Below are positions 1 to 10,285 of a stretch of 64,000 nucleotides of DNA, piece after piece; the first letter of the stretch is position 1, and the number at the start of each line of letters is the position of its first letter. The notes beneath the pieces are model-generated. The model was given only the letters and a program-made list of their open reading frames with translations, searched no databases and had not been told where the DNA came from. Source of the stretch: Ianthella basta (Eukaryota > Porifera > Demospongiae > Verongiida > Ianthellidae); NCBI GenBank assembly GCA_964019415.1, contig OZ025869.1, positions 6,334,882 to 6,398,881 of the forward strand, given 5' to 3'. The translations under genes were made by a program, and so were the position numbers.

Positions 1-2139
1 AGCCTGTGGAATTCCCTCCAGAGGCTGCTAAATGTCCCCACGTATCCCCCATGATTGCCAATACTTTCATTCTTTGTCCTTCAGAGTGCTGTTTTGTCCT
101 CCAGAGGCTACTCCCACCCTGAGGGACATATTGTCCTTATGTCCCCTGTCCCTCAGGGTCGAAACACATGATACCGGAATTGCCCCTCAAAGTTGAGTTC
201 CATCTTGTGGACGTGTAGTGAGGATAAATTGCAATATGTCATTTGATATACCTTCAAATAGAGAGGTGTGCACAACAATATATAAATTATAAAGGGACTG
301 GATTATGAATCCTGAGACTATGCCTAGAAACAAGTTGTACCACTTACCTTTCCAGTTCCTATAGCTCTGTCCTCCTCTCCTGGATACAGTAACTCTAAGA
401 CATACATCATTTCCTTTATCTGACTGCAGTTGTTTTGCAACAGTGGCCACATCTCCTGTTTAGGAATCTCCTGTTTAGGAATTGCAAAAGGTATATACAG
501 TATGGGGCAAAAAGGTATATACAGTATGTGACAACATGATGTTAACGATTCGAGGACGTGCAGAGTGATTATATAGAAGCAGTCGAAATAGTTTAGTGCG
601 AATTCGTAGTATTAGACAAGTGACCGAAGTATGCAGCAGTTATAAGAGGCAGCGGATTCTGCACTATGAACAACGTATGAACTGTCTCGCTATCGTTTTT
701 GCCGCGAAATCATCTCTCAATTGTTTTATTCACGTGCCGAATCGTTCCGGAGAAGTTGCGCAATGATAATGCTACCGTCCCGTATCGTTTTATTCATCGT
801 TCTCTTCCATTCTGCAAGACAGGATGTGCCGTTTTTCCAGCGTTTTTTAAAAATGAAACTCAAATTGTTCCCTGTTGGAAGGGCTCTTTTCATCCCTTTG
901 AATTATTAGGATCAGCCACTTAGGGCACTGGTGTCTACTTTGTAGAAAGGCCCGCCTTAGGCGCCTTACTGGTTCTAATGTGTGGTGTCACTTCTGGTTG
1001 CTTGGTATCAGTAAACCATACATGTGCATCACATTTACACATTGACTTGATGGTATGGTAATGCTATGGGGGACACCAAACATGCCATGTCCCTTATAGG
1101 TAAGTTTAAAGATAGGGTTACTATCAACGATCAGGTCACGGACCTAAAGCGTGTCTTACAAGGCGAACCTCACCCTCTGACGGAAGCTACCACTTAAGAG
1201 TTAGGTAGGGTTAGGGTTAGGTACTCTCCTAGTAGACATAGTATGTGACGCACTAAAATCCTGATTTACATACAATGCTATTCCACTGGGACATCATTCA
1301 TAACATACAGTTGAACCAATGGCCAATGGTAATTGGCTAACACTGCAAAGAAAACTTGTAATCAACGTTTTATGATTAGGATTAGTATCTCATTTGATCA
1401 ATAGCATGCTGTACTGCTCCAATTATGTACAAAGGCAACTTTTTGACTATACTGCAGGGCAGCACAGACATTGCAGCAGCTGCGGCTGCATCCAGCAACA
1501 GCCAGCCATCACTGCTGGCTTGTGGCAGCTTTGCAGATGGCATCTCTTCTGTCCATCTTGTGATGGAGAAGAAGCTCTTCCTAACACTAAGGAAATGGAC
1601 AAACACCATCCCCCTATTGTTTGCCACGTACTTTGTTTTCAATCTGTCCTATGCGCCCGGGACTCAATCACTTTATCAGTTTTTTGAGCATGTTTTTTTT
1701 AAAACAAAGTTGGAGTGGAAACAGGGCCCCCAAAAACTTATTGCCTTATTGCAAATGTAACTTCTTTCCCTGACTCACTTCTGCATATGCATGTTCACAT
1801 AATTTGCCAACATTTATCTGTATAAGTTTTTTGTTAATACTATGTTGAAGTTTTGATCATTGAAACATTAATTTTGTGCAGTACTTATGCAATATGCTAT
1901 GCATGTGACCATTGCATGAAATGGCATGTATACGTAAATCAGAAAGTTATAATAAGCATATGAGTAGATTTGAATGACATCATGTTTAGCAGGCCTACAT
2001 ATGAATGCACCACAAAAAGGGGCAATATTAGATCTTCATTGGGAGTACATATTACCTCAGAAAGGGAGTGATACAATTATCACTCCCAAAACAGAGTGTC
2101 CATGGTTTCAACGCCTTTACCCACAAATTGGAGTGAAAA
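1..2139. other. Non-coding stretch, no gene recognised
   Basis: Only short open frames without recognisable motifs are present, and none joins a neighbour by convincing splice sites. Small features are a duplicated GGTATATACAGTATG motif near 487-527 and two to three TTAGGG-like units at 1201-1221. The latter is far too short to be a telomere. I see nothing else that I can support. Confidence 0.5.
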
Positions 2140-2154
2140 TTACTCCAAATTTTT

Positions 2155-2173
2155 GGGGCGCCGAAGGCGCCCC
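2155..2173. repeat. GC-rich perfect palindrome (8-bp arms)
   Basis: GGGGCGCC is followed by GAA and GGCGCCCC in otherwise AT-rich DNA. A sister palindrome with the same arms and a CT centre lies at 2969-2986. The two bracket about 0.8 kb that includes a diverged tandem duplication. Function unknown; they may be termini or hairpins of a mobile element. Confidence 0.6.
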
Positions 2174-2249
2174 TATATTGTTTTCAGATTTAGGTCTTCG
2201 TATGGCTTCATGTTCGTATATATATATATATATATTTCTGTCATTTTGC

Positions 2250-2592
2250 AAATGGCGGCGCTCACGTCGTTCTTTACAAAGCTTTAAATCCTCTCTAATG
2301 ATGTTTCGCCGTGTTTGAATCGAACGAAATGTGGTCATAAACATGTGTTAATAGAGTGATACTAATAAAAAGCCTAAGGAACGTCTCTTCTGCGAGATAC
2401 AGCTCCAATTATCACTGACGGACATTGTAAAATGGCTTCGCGCTCGACGCTTTCTGTTTGCTAGGCTCAAAACCATTCTCTTTAGATTTCTCCGTGTATC
2501 CAAAGAACGCAAAGTGTTTCTAGAACATGTTTAAGTAATATTATTGTGGTAGGAAGCTTACTTAACTGTTTTTCTGCGAGGTACAGCCCTAA
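2250..2592. repeat. Diverged tandem duplication, about 180 bp unit
   Basis: Units at about 2250-2405 and 2430-2592 share a series of blocks in the same order. These are AAATGGC near the start, CTCTTTAGATTTCTCCGTG against CTCTCTAATGATGTTTCGCCGTG, a GAACG..AAAGTG block, an AACATGT block, and TTCTGCGAGRTACAGC at the end. Divergence is high, so the duplication is old. No coding potential is shared. Confidence 0.55.
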
Positions 2593-2968
2593 ATACAACA
2601 GAAGTCTAGTGACCCGTAGGCCAATAATGGAGGACCAGCGAGTCATGACACATAATTATAGCCATGATTCGCTCATATAGTCATCATAGGGTAGCCTTTT
2701 AGCCAGCACACTCCTCCTCCAGGCACAAAGTAACAATTGCTCATTTAGAATGTCATACAGATCAAAAAGCAGTTGGCAAACATTTGATAGTTTGGTAGGG
2801 ATGCTTTCACTGGATATGACTGGCTGCTCTGGAGACTTGAAACTCTTGCAAACCCAACGGTCTAGTGTATCTTGATGTATCTTTCAGGCCAACAACAATA
2901 CTGTACCCCCAACTATCTGATTTACTGAATGTACATGGGAAAATTGCTAGCAAGTAGTTCGAGGTTCA

Positions 2969-2986
2969 GGGGCGCCCTGGCGCCCC
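2969..2986. repeat. GC-rich perfect palindrome, second copy
   Basis: GGGGCGCC-CT-GGCGCCCC has the same 8-bp arms as the palindrome at 2155-2173. It is preceded by GTTCGAGGTTCA. No target-site duplication was found next to either palindrome. Confidence 0.55.
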
Positions 2987-3329
2987 ACGAGTTTTTTAAC
3001 TCAAAATACTTGTTAACAGTGCGATGTCTGTTGTTTGTACTCATTTCCAGAATCATGCGACTTGCTGCTGTGTGTTGCAATGAATTAATTGTGTACCATT
3101 ACATTTGTTCACTGGAAGCACATTGACATATATCACCGAATTAAGTATAGTCAACAGTAACCCAAAGTAACACAATTCTGCCTGTATATAATTGGATGCA
3201 GCATGCTGATGCATGTGTACAAGTGTGTAGTGCATGTATAATATTATGTAGAATGTCAGCTGTTCTAAATCTATACCGGTATAGATTTATTTGGGAATGT
3301 AATGAGTTACATGTATATAACTGGTTATA

Positions 3330-4215
3330 CACATTCCCAAAGAAACCATGTGCATTTAGTATGCCAAGTAGCATTTTTGCCTTGAATACTTTGTAGTCTT
3401 CATGGATGTGAAGGCAAATGGCTAGGTCACATGTTGATGCTGTTGGAAACGTGCCTCCTTCATGTAAAAAGGTGAGGGTCCCCTGCTTCTCAAATCCTAA
3501 AATTGTGATTGATGTTGCCCTTGCTGCAAATGCTAAGATCCACACCATCCTCAGTGACTGCTAGGCCTCGTTCCACATCACGGAGGAAGTAGCCCCAATG
3601 CAAAGTCATCTCCTCCTCTGCATCTCTGCAGTTGGAACCAACTACCGAGAAGGTCATATCTGAAGTCATACTCTTCTGATGACATCAGAGCCTGAGGATC
3701 TTTGGTGTTGGTTACATCAGCAATCTAACAGGTAGCAGACAAATTAGTTAGATGTGAAGTTACAAATTTGTTTCAAGAACTTAAGTTGTCACTGAATTAG
3801 CCAAAACTGTTTTAGTATATTAGCTATGTACCTTCTGCACTTTGACTCAAATTTCCAGGTCTGGAATATCACACATTTGTGGTTGTAATTTGTCAATTCC
3901 ATACAAGATGTAGTGTGCAATGGTTGGTGCCCAAAACTGAGGTGCAGGTCCTCCTTGAAGTGTTGACATGGCAAAGAACATACCCACCTCCCGATACTCC
4001 TTGTTGCACAGGAGGTGGACATTGTGTGTTGGTACTATTGCCTTACTGCTGCCCTGAAAGAGTGAACCGTCATGGCATATATGTTGCATCCTGCAGCAAA
4101 AGTACTCCCTTCTTGGACCATCGTCATCAATTGCGGCTTAACCAATGAAGTCTACCTTCAGCCATTTGTGTGGTGTGAAGCTTGACTCCTTAAATGCCAG
4201 TAAAGTGTCCTTCTA
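3330..4215 (-). pseudogene. HECT-domain E3 ubiquitin ligase fragment, decayed
   Basis: HECT domains carry ubiquitin on a C-lobe cysteine and pass it to substrates. On the minus strand the N-lobe block (about 4215-3832) reads FTPHKWLKVDFIG, then DDDGPRREYF and LQGGPAPQFWAP, which are typical HECT strings. A GTACAT donor after 3832 and a TTAG acceptor before 3724 define a 107-bp intron that restores VQK-IADVTNTKDP. The second exon holds the C-lobe with TILGF, FLHEGG and the catalytic TASTC (Cys codon 3429-3431). Two in-frame stops (TTA at 4138-4140 and TCA at 3847-3849 as read on the plus strand) and one frame change near 3545 break it. No N-terminal part was found, so this looks like a dead gene fragment. 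It resembles the G2E3-like HECT families that are common in invertebrate repeats (inference). Confidence 0.75.
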
Positions 4216-4728
4216 ATTCTTTCTCCTCCTCACCTGAATGTGCATTGTTGCATTGTGTAAGAACTCACTACTTGTCAGTTGTTGAGTGCGCATTTGCCTT
4301 ATGATGGATTCAGTGGACCTGAAGAAGAAAAAATGCTACTTTTTACCAGCATGTACATGTCTTTGTCAGACAGGGAATATTTAACTGCTTCATCTTGCAC
4401 TTACTGTCTGTTGTGACATGCCTGCATCTCTGTGAGAAAGCTATTCTCGCAAGCTTTGTGCACTGCCAGTCAATGTCAAAGTCATTGTACACCGGACTGT
4501 CCAGTGCATTGCTGATCACCAGATGAGCTGCACTGTCTGGTGGGTGGTAAATTAGTAGTTTCCTGCATAATTATGAGCATAATACACAAGGTAAAACACG
4601 ATAGCGAAGTATTGAACATAATGTACTACACATTGACCTCAAGCTCATTGATTTCGCCTTTGGTCAAATCAAATTTTTCTCGCTGCCAGAGTCTCTATCA
4701 GTCTTGATTAATTCTGCCCTGTGCCTGA
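4216..4728. other. Non-coding stretch upstream of the Harbinger element
   Basis: No convincing coding block. A CAG/GTGAGG splice-donor-like site on the minus strand near 4240 could belong to an upstream HECT exon, but the next acceptor lies only about 21 bp away, so I did not use it. The stretch ends in TGA (4726-4728), the proposed target-site duplication of the next element. Confidence 0.4.
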
Positions 4729-5289
4729 GGCCCCATTTACACGGAGACGATCTCGCCCGTATCCGCAAAGATTTGTTATTGTTTGCACCTTCTGTTTACA
4801 CGAAAACAGCCAAAATGATTTGGAGAACGCAACTTTTCGTATCCGCAAACTAAAGCGGAAAGATTGGAAAAACATCACTGGAACGTAGTCGTGTACACAG
4901 TCGGAAACAGAATCTTTCAGAGACAATTCGTTCGAGCCAAGGACATAGTGCTCCCTGGTGGTAAAGACAGAATCCCGACTAGTTCCCTAGTGCTTCTCAT
5001 CGCCGCGCGCTTAGCCCTGCTAAGTAGTTCCACCTCGTCGTCAGCTCAGACAAACGTTACCGCCTCCACGCGCGCCGCATAGGCCTTGTTTTTGTCGCAT
5101 ACCATCCTTCACCGTCCGCTTCTTCCTCCTCGACGTCTGATCCTTCTTTGCCACTTTGCCGAAAGAAGCCCGATTGTAGCGCTGAGACAAAGCACAAAGG
5201 ATCAAGTTAATAGCCAAAGCGAAGATGGCGTCCGTATGAAGGTCGCAGCACTCGTAGCTCTCTTGAGCAGTCTCATTGCAGCTTCTTAG

Positions 5290-5958
5290 CTATCCACTCT
5301 ACTGTTCTACCTCCAAAGTACATTCTACCATCAGAGAAGGAGAAGACTGCTGCAGATTTTTGCTGCTTCGAAGCAGATACAAAAAGTTTGCAAACAAGGG
5401 AGAAAGGGAAGAAGCCTTTGGATCAGACCAGAGAGGACTCATGCCTGGTGGGACAATTTCTTGCATGATGTTGTAGTGCCACAAGAGTGGAAAGAGAATT
5501 TTAGGATGTGCAAGCAGAATTTCCTTCAGCTCTGCTCTATGCTACAACCTTATATCGAGAAAAAGGTTACCAACATGCGCATGCTGGTGGAAGTTGAAAG
5601 ACAGGTTGCAGTAGCACTGTACTACTTGTTTGATGAAGGACGTCTGCAAAAGACGGCAAATGCCTTTGGCCTCTCTAGGTCTTCTGTGTCCATCATAATC
5701 CGAAGAGTGACACATGCTATTGCTATTGCTATTCATCTTGGACCACAGTACATCAGTATCCCCTTAACTGAAGATGCAGTGAAGAAGGTGACCAAGTTCT
5801 TTTCGGCTTTTTGTATCCCCCAATGTTTGGGAGCCATTGATGGGACCCACATCAATATTAAGCAGCCATCATCCAACTCCACAGACTATATCAACAGGAA
5901 AGGCCACTACTCATTGAATGTTCAAGCTTGCTGTGATTATAGGTATTGCTTCATGGAT
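5290..5958 (+). pseudogene. HARBI1-like: Harbinger transposase, N-terminal two thirds
   Basis: The frame is open from 5290 to the insertion point. Typical PIF/Harbinger strings occur in order: RTHAWWDNFLHDVVV, WKENFRMCKQNFLQLCSML, a helix-turn-helix around TANAFGLSRSSVSIIIRRVT, then CLGAIDGTHINIKQP with the first catalytic Asp, and DYINRKGHYSLNVQACCDY. The frame runs into the terminal repeat of the nested element right after YRYCFMD. The expected next residues (VVVKWPGSVHDAR in relatives) reappear at 15384, which proves the interruption. No clear start Met is seen near 5290, so the start is uncertain. Confidence 0.85.
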
Positions 5959-6166
5959 CACGGCTGTTTCGAATAATACAAATGGTGGCAGTTTGGTTTG
6001 GAAACCAGGAACGAGGTAATTGGGACTCTCGAGTAAATGGACCTCAAAATATTTTAGCCTTTTTCTCATCCTACACTTGAACAAGTGGCAATTAACTTAG
6101 AGCGTACGTAGAACAGATAACAGGCGAGTGTGCTATAGTCCAAAAAGCTTGTTTTGTGTTGTCTAG

Positions 6167-6567
6167 GCAGCAAGATAATGGCTGTAACTTGTGACAATTA
6201 ATCGCCCAATAGCAGACTCCCAGTTTTCCAGCCGGTTTACTGGGTATCGAAGGAAAGTTAAAGTAGTGCAGAACATTGTTTTTTATAGCTTGTTCTACTG
6301 CCCGGTTTGTACGTTTGAGTTTCGAACGACTTTACTAGCACTCCTCTTCGCCATACTATAATCCTATACTATAGTATGGTGAGGTAAAGTGTTAATAAAG
6401 TTGTTCGAAATGCAAAGTACGAACTGGGCAGTAAAACAAGCTATAAAGGATAACGACCTGCACTACCTTGACCTTCCTTCGATACACAAGACAATGGCTG
6501 GAAAACTGGGAGAATTGCGCTACTGGACGATTAAGTGTCGCAAGTGATAAGCCATTTTCTTGCTGTC
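6167..6567. mobile_element. Fold-back MITE, about 400 bp
   Basis: Left arm 6167-6357 and right arm 6362-6567 are near-complete inverse copies around a short CCTATACTATAG centre. Outer ends pair as GCAGCAAGATAATGGCT with the inverse of AGCCATTTTCTTGCTGTC, and inner parts as GCTTGTTCTACTGCCCGG with the inverse of its partner. There is no coding content. It is a passenger inside the 9.4 kb element. Arms differ at roughly one base in ten. Confidence 0.8.
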
Positions 6568-6719
6568 AAGAGAGTGTACGAAGCAGGCTTAGCTAGCTGT
6601 TAGGCTAATGCACATGCGCCTGGTATCAATTCGATGTCTGTGCACTTGATTCAAGAGTGGAGACAAGTGCCAAGAAGCAAAGAAGGCAAGAAAGGAATAC
6701 TGCTTTCCTGTCATATTAG

Positions 6720-6870
6720 TATCAGAAAAAGTGTCAGAGGGACAGCATTTACTAGTGAATATATACTATCCTATGAGGGACATCATTCACTAAGGGGAAC
6801 ACTATTCACCATACAGCTAGCAAATTTTGTTCGAGGGACACTATTCACTAGTGAATACTGTCCCGCAGGA
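6720..6870. repeat. Short degenerate repeats (ATTCACTAGTGAATA)
   Basis: The motif GAGGGACA..ATT(C)ACTA(GTGAAT) recurs at about 6736, 6776, 6801 and 6834 in a 130-bp stretch. The core ATTCACTAGTGAAT is itself palindromic. No gene recognised. Confidence 0.4.
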
Positions 6871-7438
6871 CTAACCATAGTGGGGACACCCCACACTGTG
6901 ACATCAGGGCCTTATACCTAGTGCTCCTTTCTGAAGGTACCTGGTATTTGGAAGACATTTGGAAGGAACAATGCAATAGATTGGAGCTAGAGTTAGGTGA
7001 AATTGTGAAGTGCATGGGTGGTACTGAATGTGAGGGTGTCTGTCTCAACATGCACGGCATTGTGCATATGCATCTGTGTGTGGGTGCCATGGACAATTTT
7101 CCATTGGCAGACCAGCCGCTGATTCCATGCATCTTCTTTCTCACCATGCTAATGCTGATAGAATTTTAAATGCTGGCTGCAGAAGTACGATGGAACCCTA
7201 CCTTCTTTATCATTCATTAAATGATGGCCTGCCTAGCCTTGTTCTACAGCAGCTTTCCAGGTATATAGCATAGCCCAGATCTAATTACAACTTATCTTCA
7301 CTGCATCACTACTTCCTTTGCTCTCCTGCAGCTGACATACTACGTGCACCTGCATGCATGTGTCACTCTTGCATGCACTAGCGCTTTCATATATCCACAC
7401 CCATGCATGCACGCATATGTAAACACACATGCATACTT

Positions 7439-7497
<59 letters not shown>

Positions 7498-8288
7498 CCC
7501 AAACATATGCACACATATATATATATGCTTGCAAACACGTACAACGCTAAAACATTATGTATGTTTGCAATTGGTGATGTATAATCATACATTATAAGTC
7601 ATGATCACATGCAAATAAAGAATGCTTACTAATCTGATATTAGTTGCATATTTTATGTTATATTTTTCTATCATTTTGCAGGCTCTGCAGGAATAGTATA
7701 TAATTATAATAATAGCTGTACATGTGTATACATACGGAATATTTATGTTACATATTACAGTAACTTGTGTATATGATTTCAGTCATTATTATTAATTTGC
7801 TGCTTGTAACATAGCTAATTCACTAAATGCTAAATACTATTCACTAAATGCATTGTATTACATGCATTATGTATCAAGTATATAGCAGACACCGCACGTA
7901 CGTACATAGTTAATGTTGTATGTGTAATATACCCTTCAGCTCTTCTATGCATGCAAAATCTGGATGTAATTAGATGAGAATTACACACACATGCAATTTA
8001 ATTGTACACTAGGGGGATCGAGTTGAAAGGGAAGCTACTATAAGGTGAAATGCAGGGCATCCATGTCACAGCTGGTTTTGTGGCCACCTTAATAATTAGT
8101 TTCGAAGTGGAAAGCGTGATGTTTGAGATTATGACATCAAATAATTAAAATAATTCTTATAATTATAGCGAAGCAACAACTGTGTACATTATTCCCCTTA
8201 TCATGTGCAAGCTGTGAATCAATGCAATTGCAATTGGCTTGTACCAGGGCACAAACAATGATATAAATACTGCGAAGAACCACTCCTG
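6871..8288. other. No gene recognised; contains a CA microsatellite
   Basis: The stretch is AT-rich and non-coding as far as I can tell. It includes an uninterrupted (AC)n run of about 28 units at 7439-7494 flanked by other CA/TA-rich sequence. Open frames here come from the dinucleotide repeat. Confidence 0.5.
7439..7494. repeat. (AC)n microsatellite
   Basis: About 28 perfect AC units, followed by ATGCCCAAACATATGC and a short AT run. Confidence 0.95.
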
Positions 8289-8363
8289 CTACTTCAATGC
8301 ACACGACACACCATAGGTATGTTTCGGCCAATTCCAGGCCATCATCAGGTGTGCTGGAAGTAG
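8289..8363 (-). ncRNA. Hammerhead ribozyme motif, type I layout
   Basis: On the minus strand the conserved CUGAUGA core (8348-8342) and GAAA (8325-8322) flank a GGCC/GGCC helix II. Helix III is CAUACC pairing with GGUGUG across a UAU loop. The cleavage triplet GUC (before 8304) is followed by GUGUGC, which pairs perfectly with the 5' GCACAC, then an internal loop, then GAAGUAG pairing perfectly with 5' CUACUUC. That gives 13 helix I pairs in two blocks. One extra U lies between CUGAUGA and helix II, which is not canonical. Such motifs are known in Penelope-like retroelements and retrozymes; no host element is recognisable here. Activity is untested. Confidence 0.72.
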
Positions 8364-8372
8364 TAGGGCTAT

Positions 8373-9101
8373 GGGACTAGCTAGACATTTGGGCCCATGT
8401 AGCTGTACAAGGAAATTAGGAATGCATAGCAAATTCAAGGCAATGTGACTCATCATGGTGTCGAGTTACTGTTGCTTGTTTCTATGCTTTTTCTGCTGGC
8501 CATTCCTAAATCCTTTTTAATTCAGAAGGAATTTTTATACACTATTAGAATGGCAATGACCTAATTTCCTTGTAGCTACATGGGACTAGCTAGACATTTG
8601 GGCCCATGTAGCTGTACAAGGAAATTAGGAATGCATAACGAACTTCACTGCAATGTGGTTCATCATGGTGTTGAGTTACTGTGCTTGTTTCTATGCTTTT
8701 TCTGCTGGCCATTCCTAAATCCTTTTTAATTCAGAAGGAATTTTTATACACTATTAGAATGGCAATGACCTGAAATGTACAGGACGAAATTATAAAACTA
8801 GAGTATAAAAATTCCTTTAGAATTAAAAGGGATTTAGGAATGGCCAGCAGAAAAAGCATAGAAACAAACAACATTAACTAACACAATGATGAACTACATT
8901 GCCGTGAAGTTCACTATGCATTCCTAATTTCCTTGTATACAGCTACATGGGCCCAAATGTCTAGCTAGCCAGTCCCATGTGTCTAGCTTCACAGCAATGT
9001 GGTTCATCATGGTGTTAGTTACTGTTGCTTGTTTCTATGCTTTTTTTCTGCTGGCCATTCCTAAATCCATTTTAATTCTAAAGTCATTTTTATACACTAG
9101 T
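8373..9101. mobile_element. Cluster of four copies of a 200-bp MITE-like unit
   Basis: The unit runs from GGGACTAGCTAGACATTTGGGC to AATGGCAATGACC. Copies are plus 8373-8561, plus 8582-8770, minus 8797-8976 and a partial plus copy 8988-9101. Shared strings include GCTGTACAAGGAAATTAGGAATGCAT, in pieces, and TTTTTCTGCTGGCCATTCC. Copies differ by only a few bases, so the amplification is young. The GGACTAGCT..ATGTAGCTGT ends are partly inverted. No coding content. Confidence 0.75.
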
Positions 9102-10285
9102 TTGTACAGTTTTTGCATATCCAATGGACTATGGTTACATTAGATTGATACCAGTGCTGACTAATACCCCGGGCCCTTCCTTAAATTAGCTGAAGATTGT
9201 GCAGAGCATCGAGCACAGTTATGCCACTTTAGATGAACCGGCTGTCGTGTACCGTATGGTATACCAGCACAACAAAATGGCGGCATTGGGGTATCTTTAA
9301 TACACGGGGAAGACAAATTTCCTGCCCACTCCAGCGCTATACTTATCAGATTGCCACTAGCGCTCAGATCCTAGTCCTTGACCTAGGTGCGTAAGTCCTC
9401 GTACACGTCTTAGGTCCGTAGGTGCCCTGTGTTGAGCGCTAGGAGCGTGCAAAATTTCAGTGGGAAGAAGAAGAATATGAAAAGACAAATAATGGGGTAC
9501 GAGCAGCCTATGACGCTTTTCCCTTGCATGAACTCCAGGTTGCCTTTGGGTGCACTGCTTACTTCAATACATCCAAAGAAGCCTATCCATGGCCTTTAAT
9601 TCTCCTTTGCCACTGCCGTTTGGCTAGTTTCACTGAAGCGCACTAATACATTAAGATAGGGACGCCATTTTGAACCAGGTACCTTCCTAAATAGACATCA
9701 CGAGCGTGACGTCTGATACCAGATCATGATCCATAATGTGTCAATACCAAGCTGTGGAAGTCCGAGTAGCGAAGTGGACAATTATAGCCAATGGACTAAA
9801 AAAATTGCTATGACCCAACCTGTGCATGATGCTGAATAGGAGAACAATAACAGGAATGTAGATACTGATGCATATCCTGTACAAAAGGTCAGAATTTCCC
9901 CACTCATTTGTGTATATAGATACAAGGTAGTGAAAATAATTGTGCAAGAAAATGGACAGCTATACCACTAACAACACTGCCTTGTGGCTACAGCCACTAA
10001 CTGGATACCTAGGAAAACTTGAGTTGACGAGGCGCAGCAATTTTCACTGAAGGACTATAGCTAATACAGTGCATGCATGAAAAGCAGGCAGCTTCGGGCA
10101 AATGTTAGAGTGAGCCCTGACTGACCTTTTCTCTCTGCTGTACTAGATGATGTAGATAGCACCCATGATGTGGGGGAGGGAGGCATCCTATCATAACCAC
10201 CTCCTTTGCCAGACTGGCCCGTAAGATTGGGTATGAGTTATAAGCAGATTCTGAAGCTTAAGCTTGTTGAAGGCCCCTGTACAGA
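9102..10285. other. No gene recognised before the transposase gene
   Basis: No protein motifs are seen in any frame. The region probably holds the promoter and 5' untranslated part of the gene starting at 10286, but I can point to no TATA box or other element with confidence. Confidence 0.4.

Noticed and set aside
118-175. CTGAGGGACA...CGAAAC resembling a hammerhead core
   Set aside because: The core would need CTGANGA; here the last base is G, and helix III and the cleavage triplet are absent.
1201-1221. TTAGGG-like units
   Set aside because: Only two or three units within unique sequence; not a telomere or a convincing interstitial one.
1974-2344. Open frames around the ATATAT run at 2217
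   Set aside because: No motif, and the frames cross the palindrome and repeat units on both strands.
5086-5289. Possible N-terminal extension of the Harbinger transposase
   Set aside because: The frame differs from the transposase frame and has no motif; a splice could join them but no clear sites are seen.
7281-7597. Several overlapping open frames of 60-100 residues
   Set aside because: They are made by the (AC)n microsatellite and read as Thr-His or Cys-Val runs.
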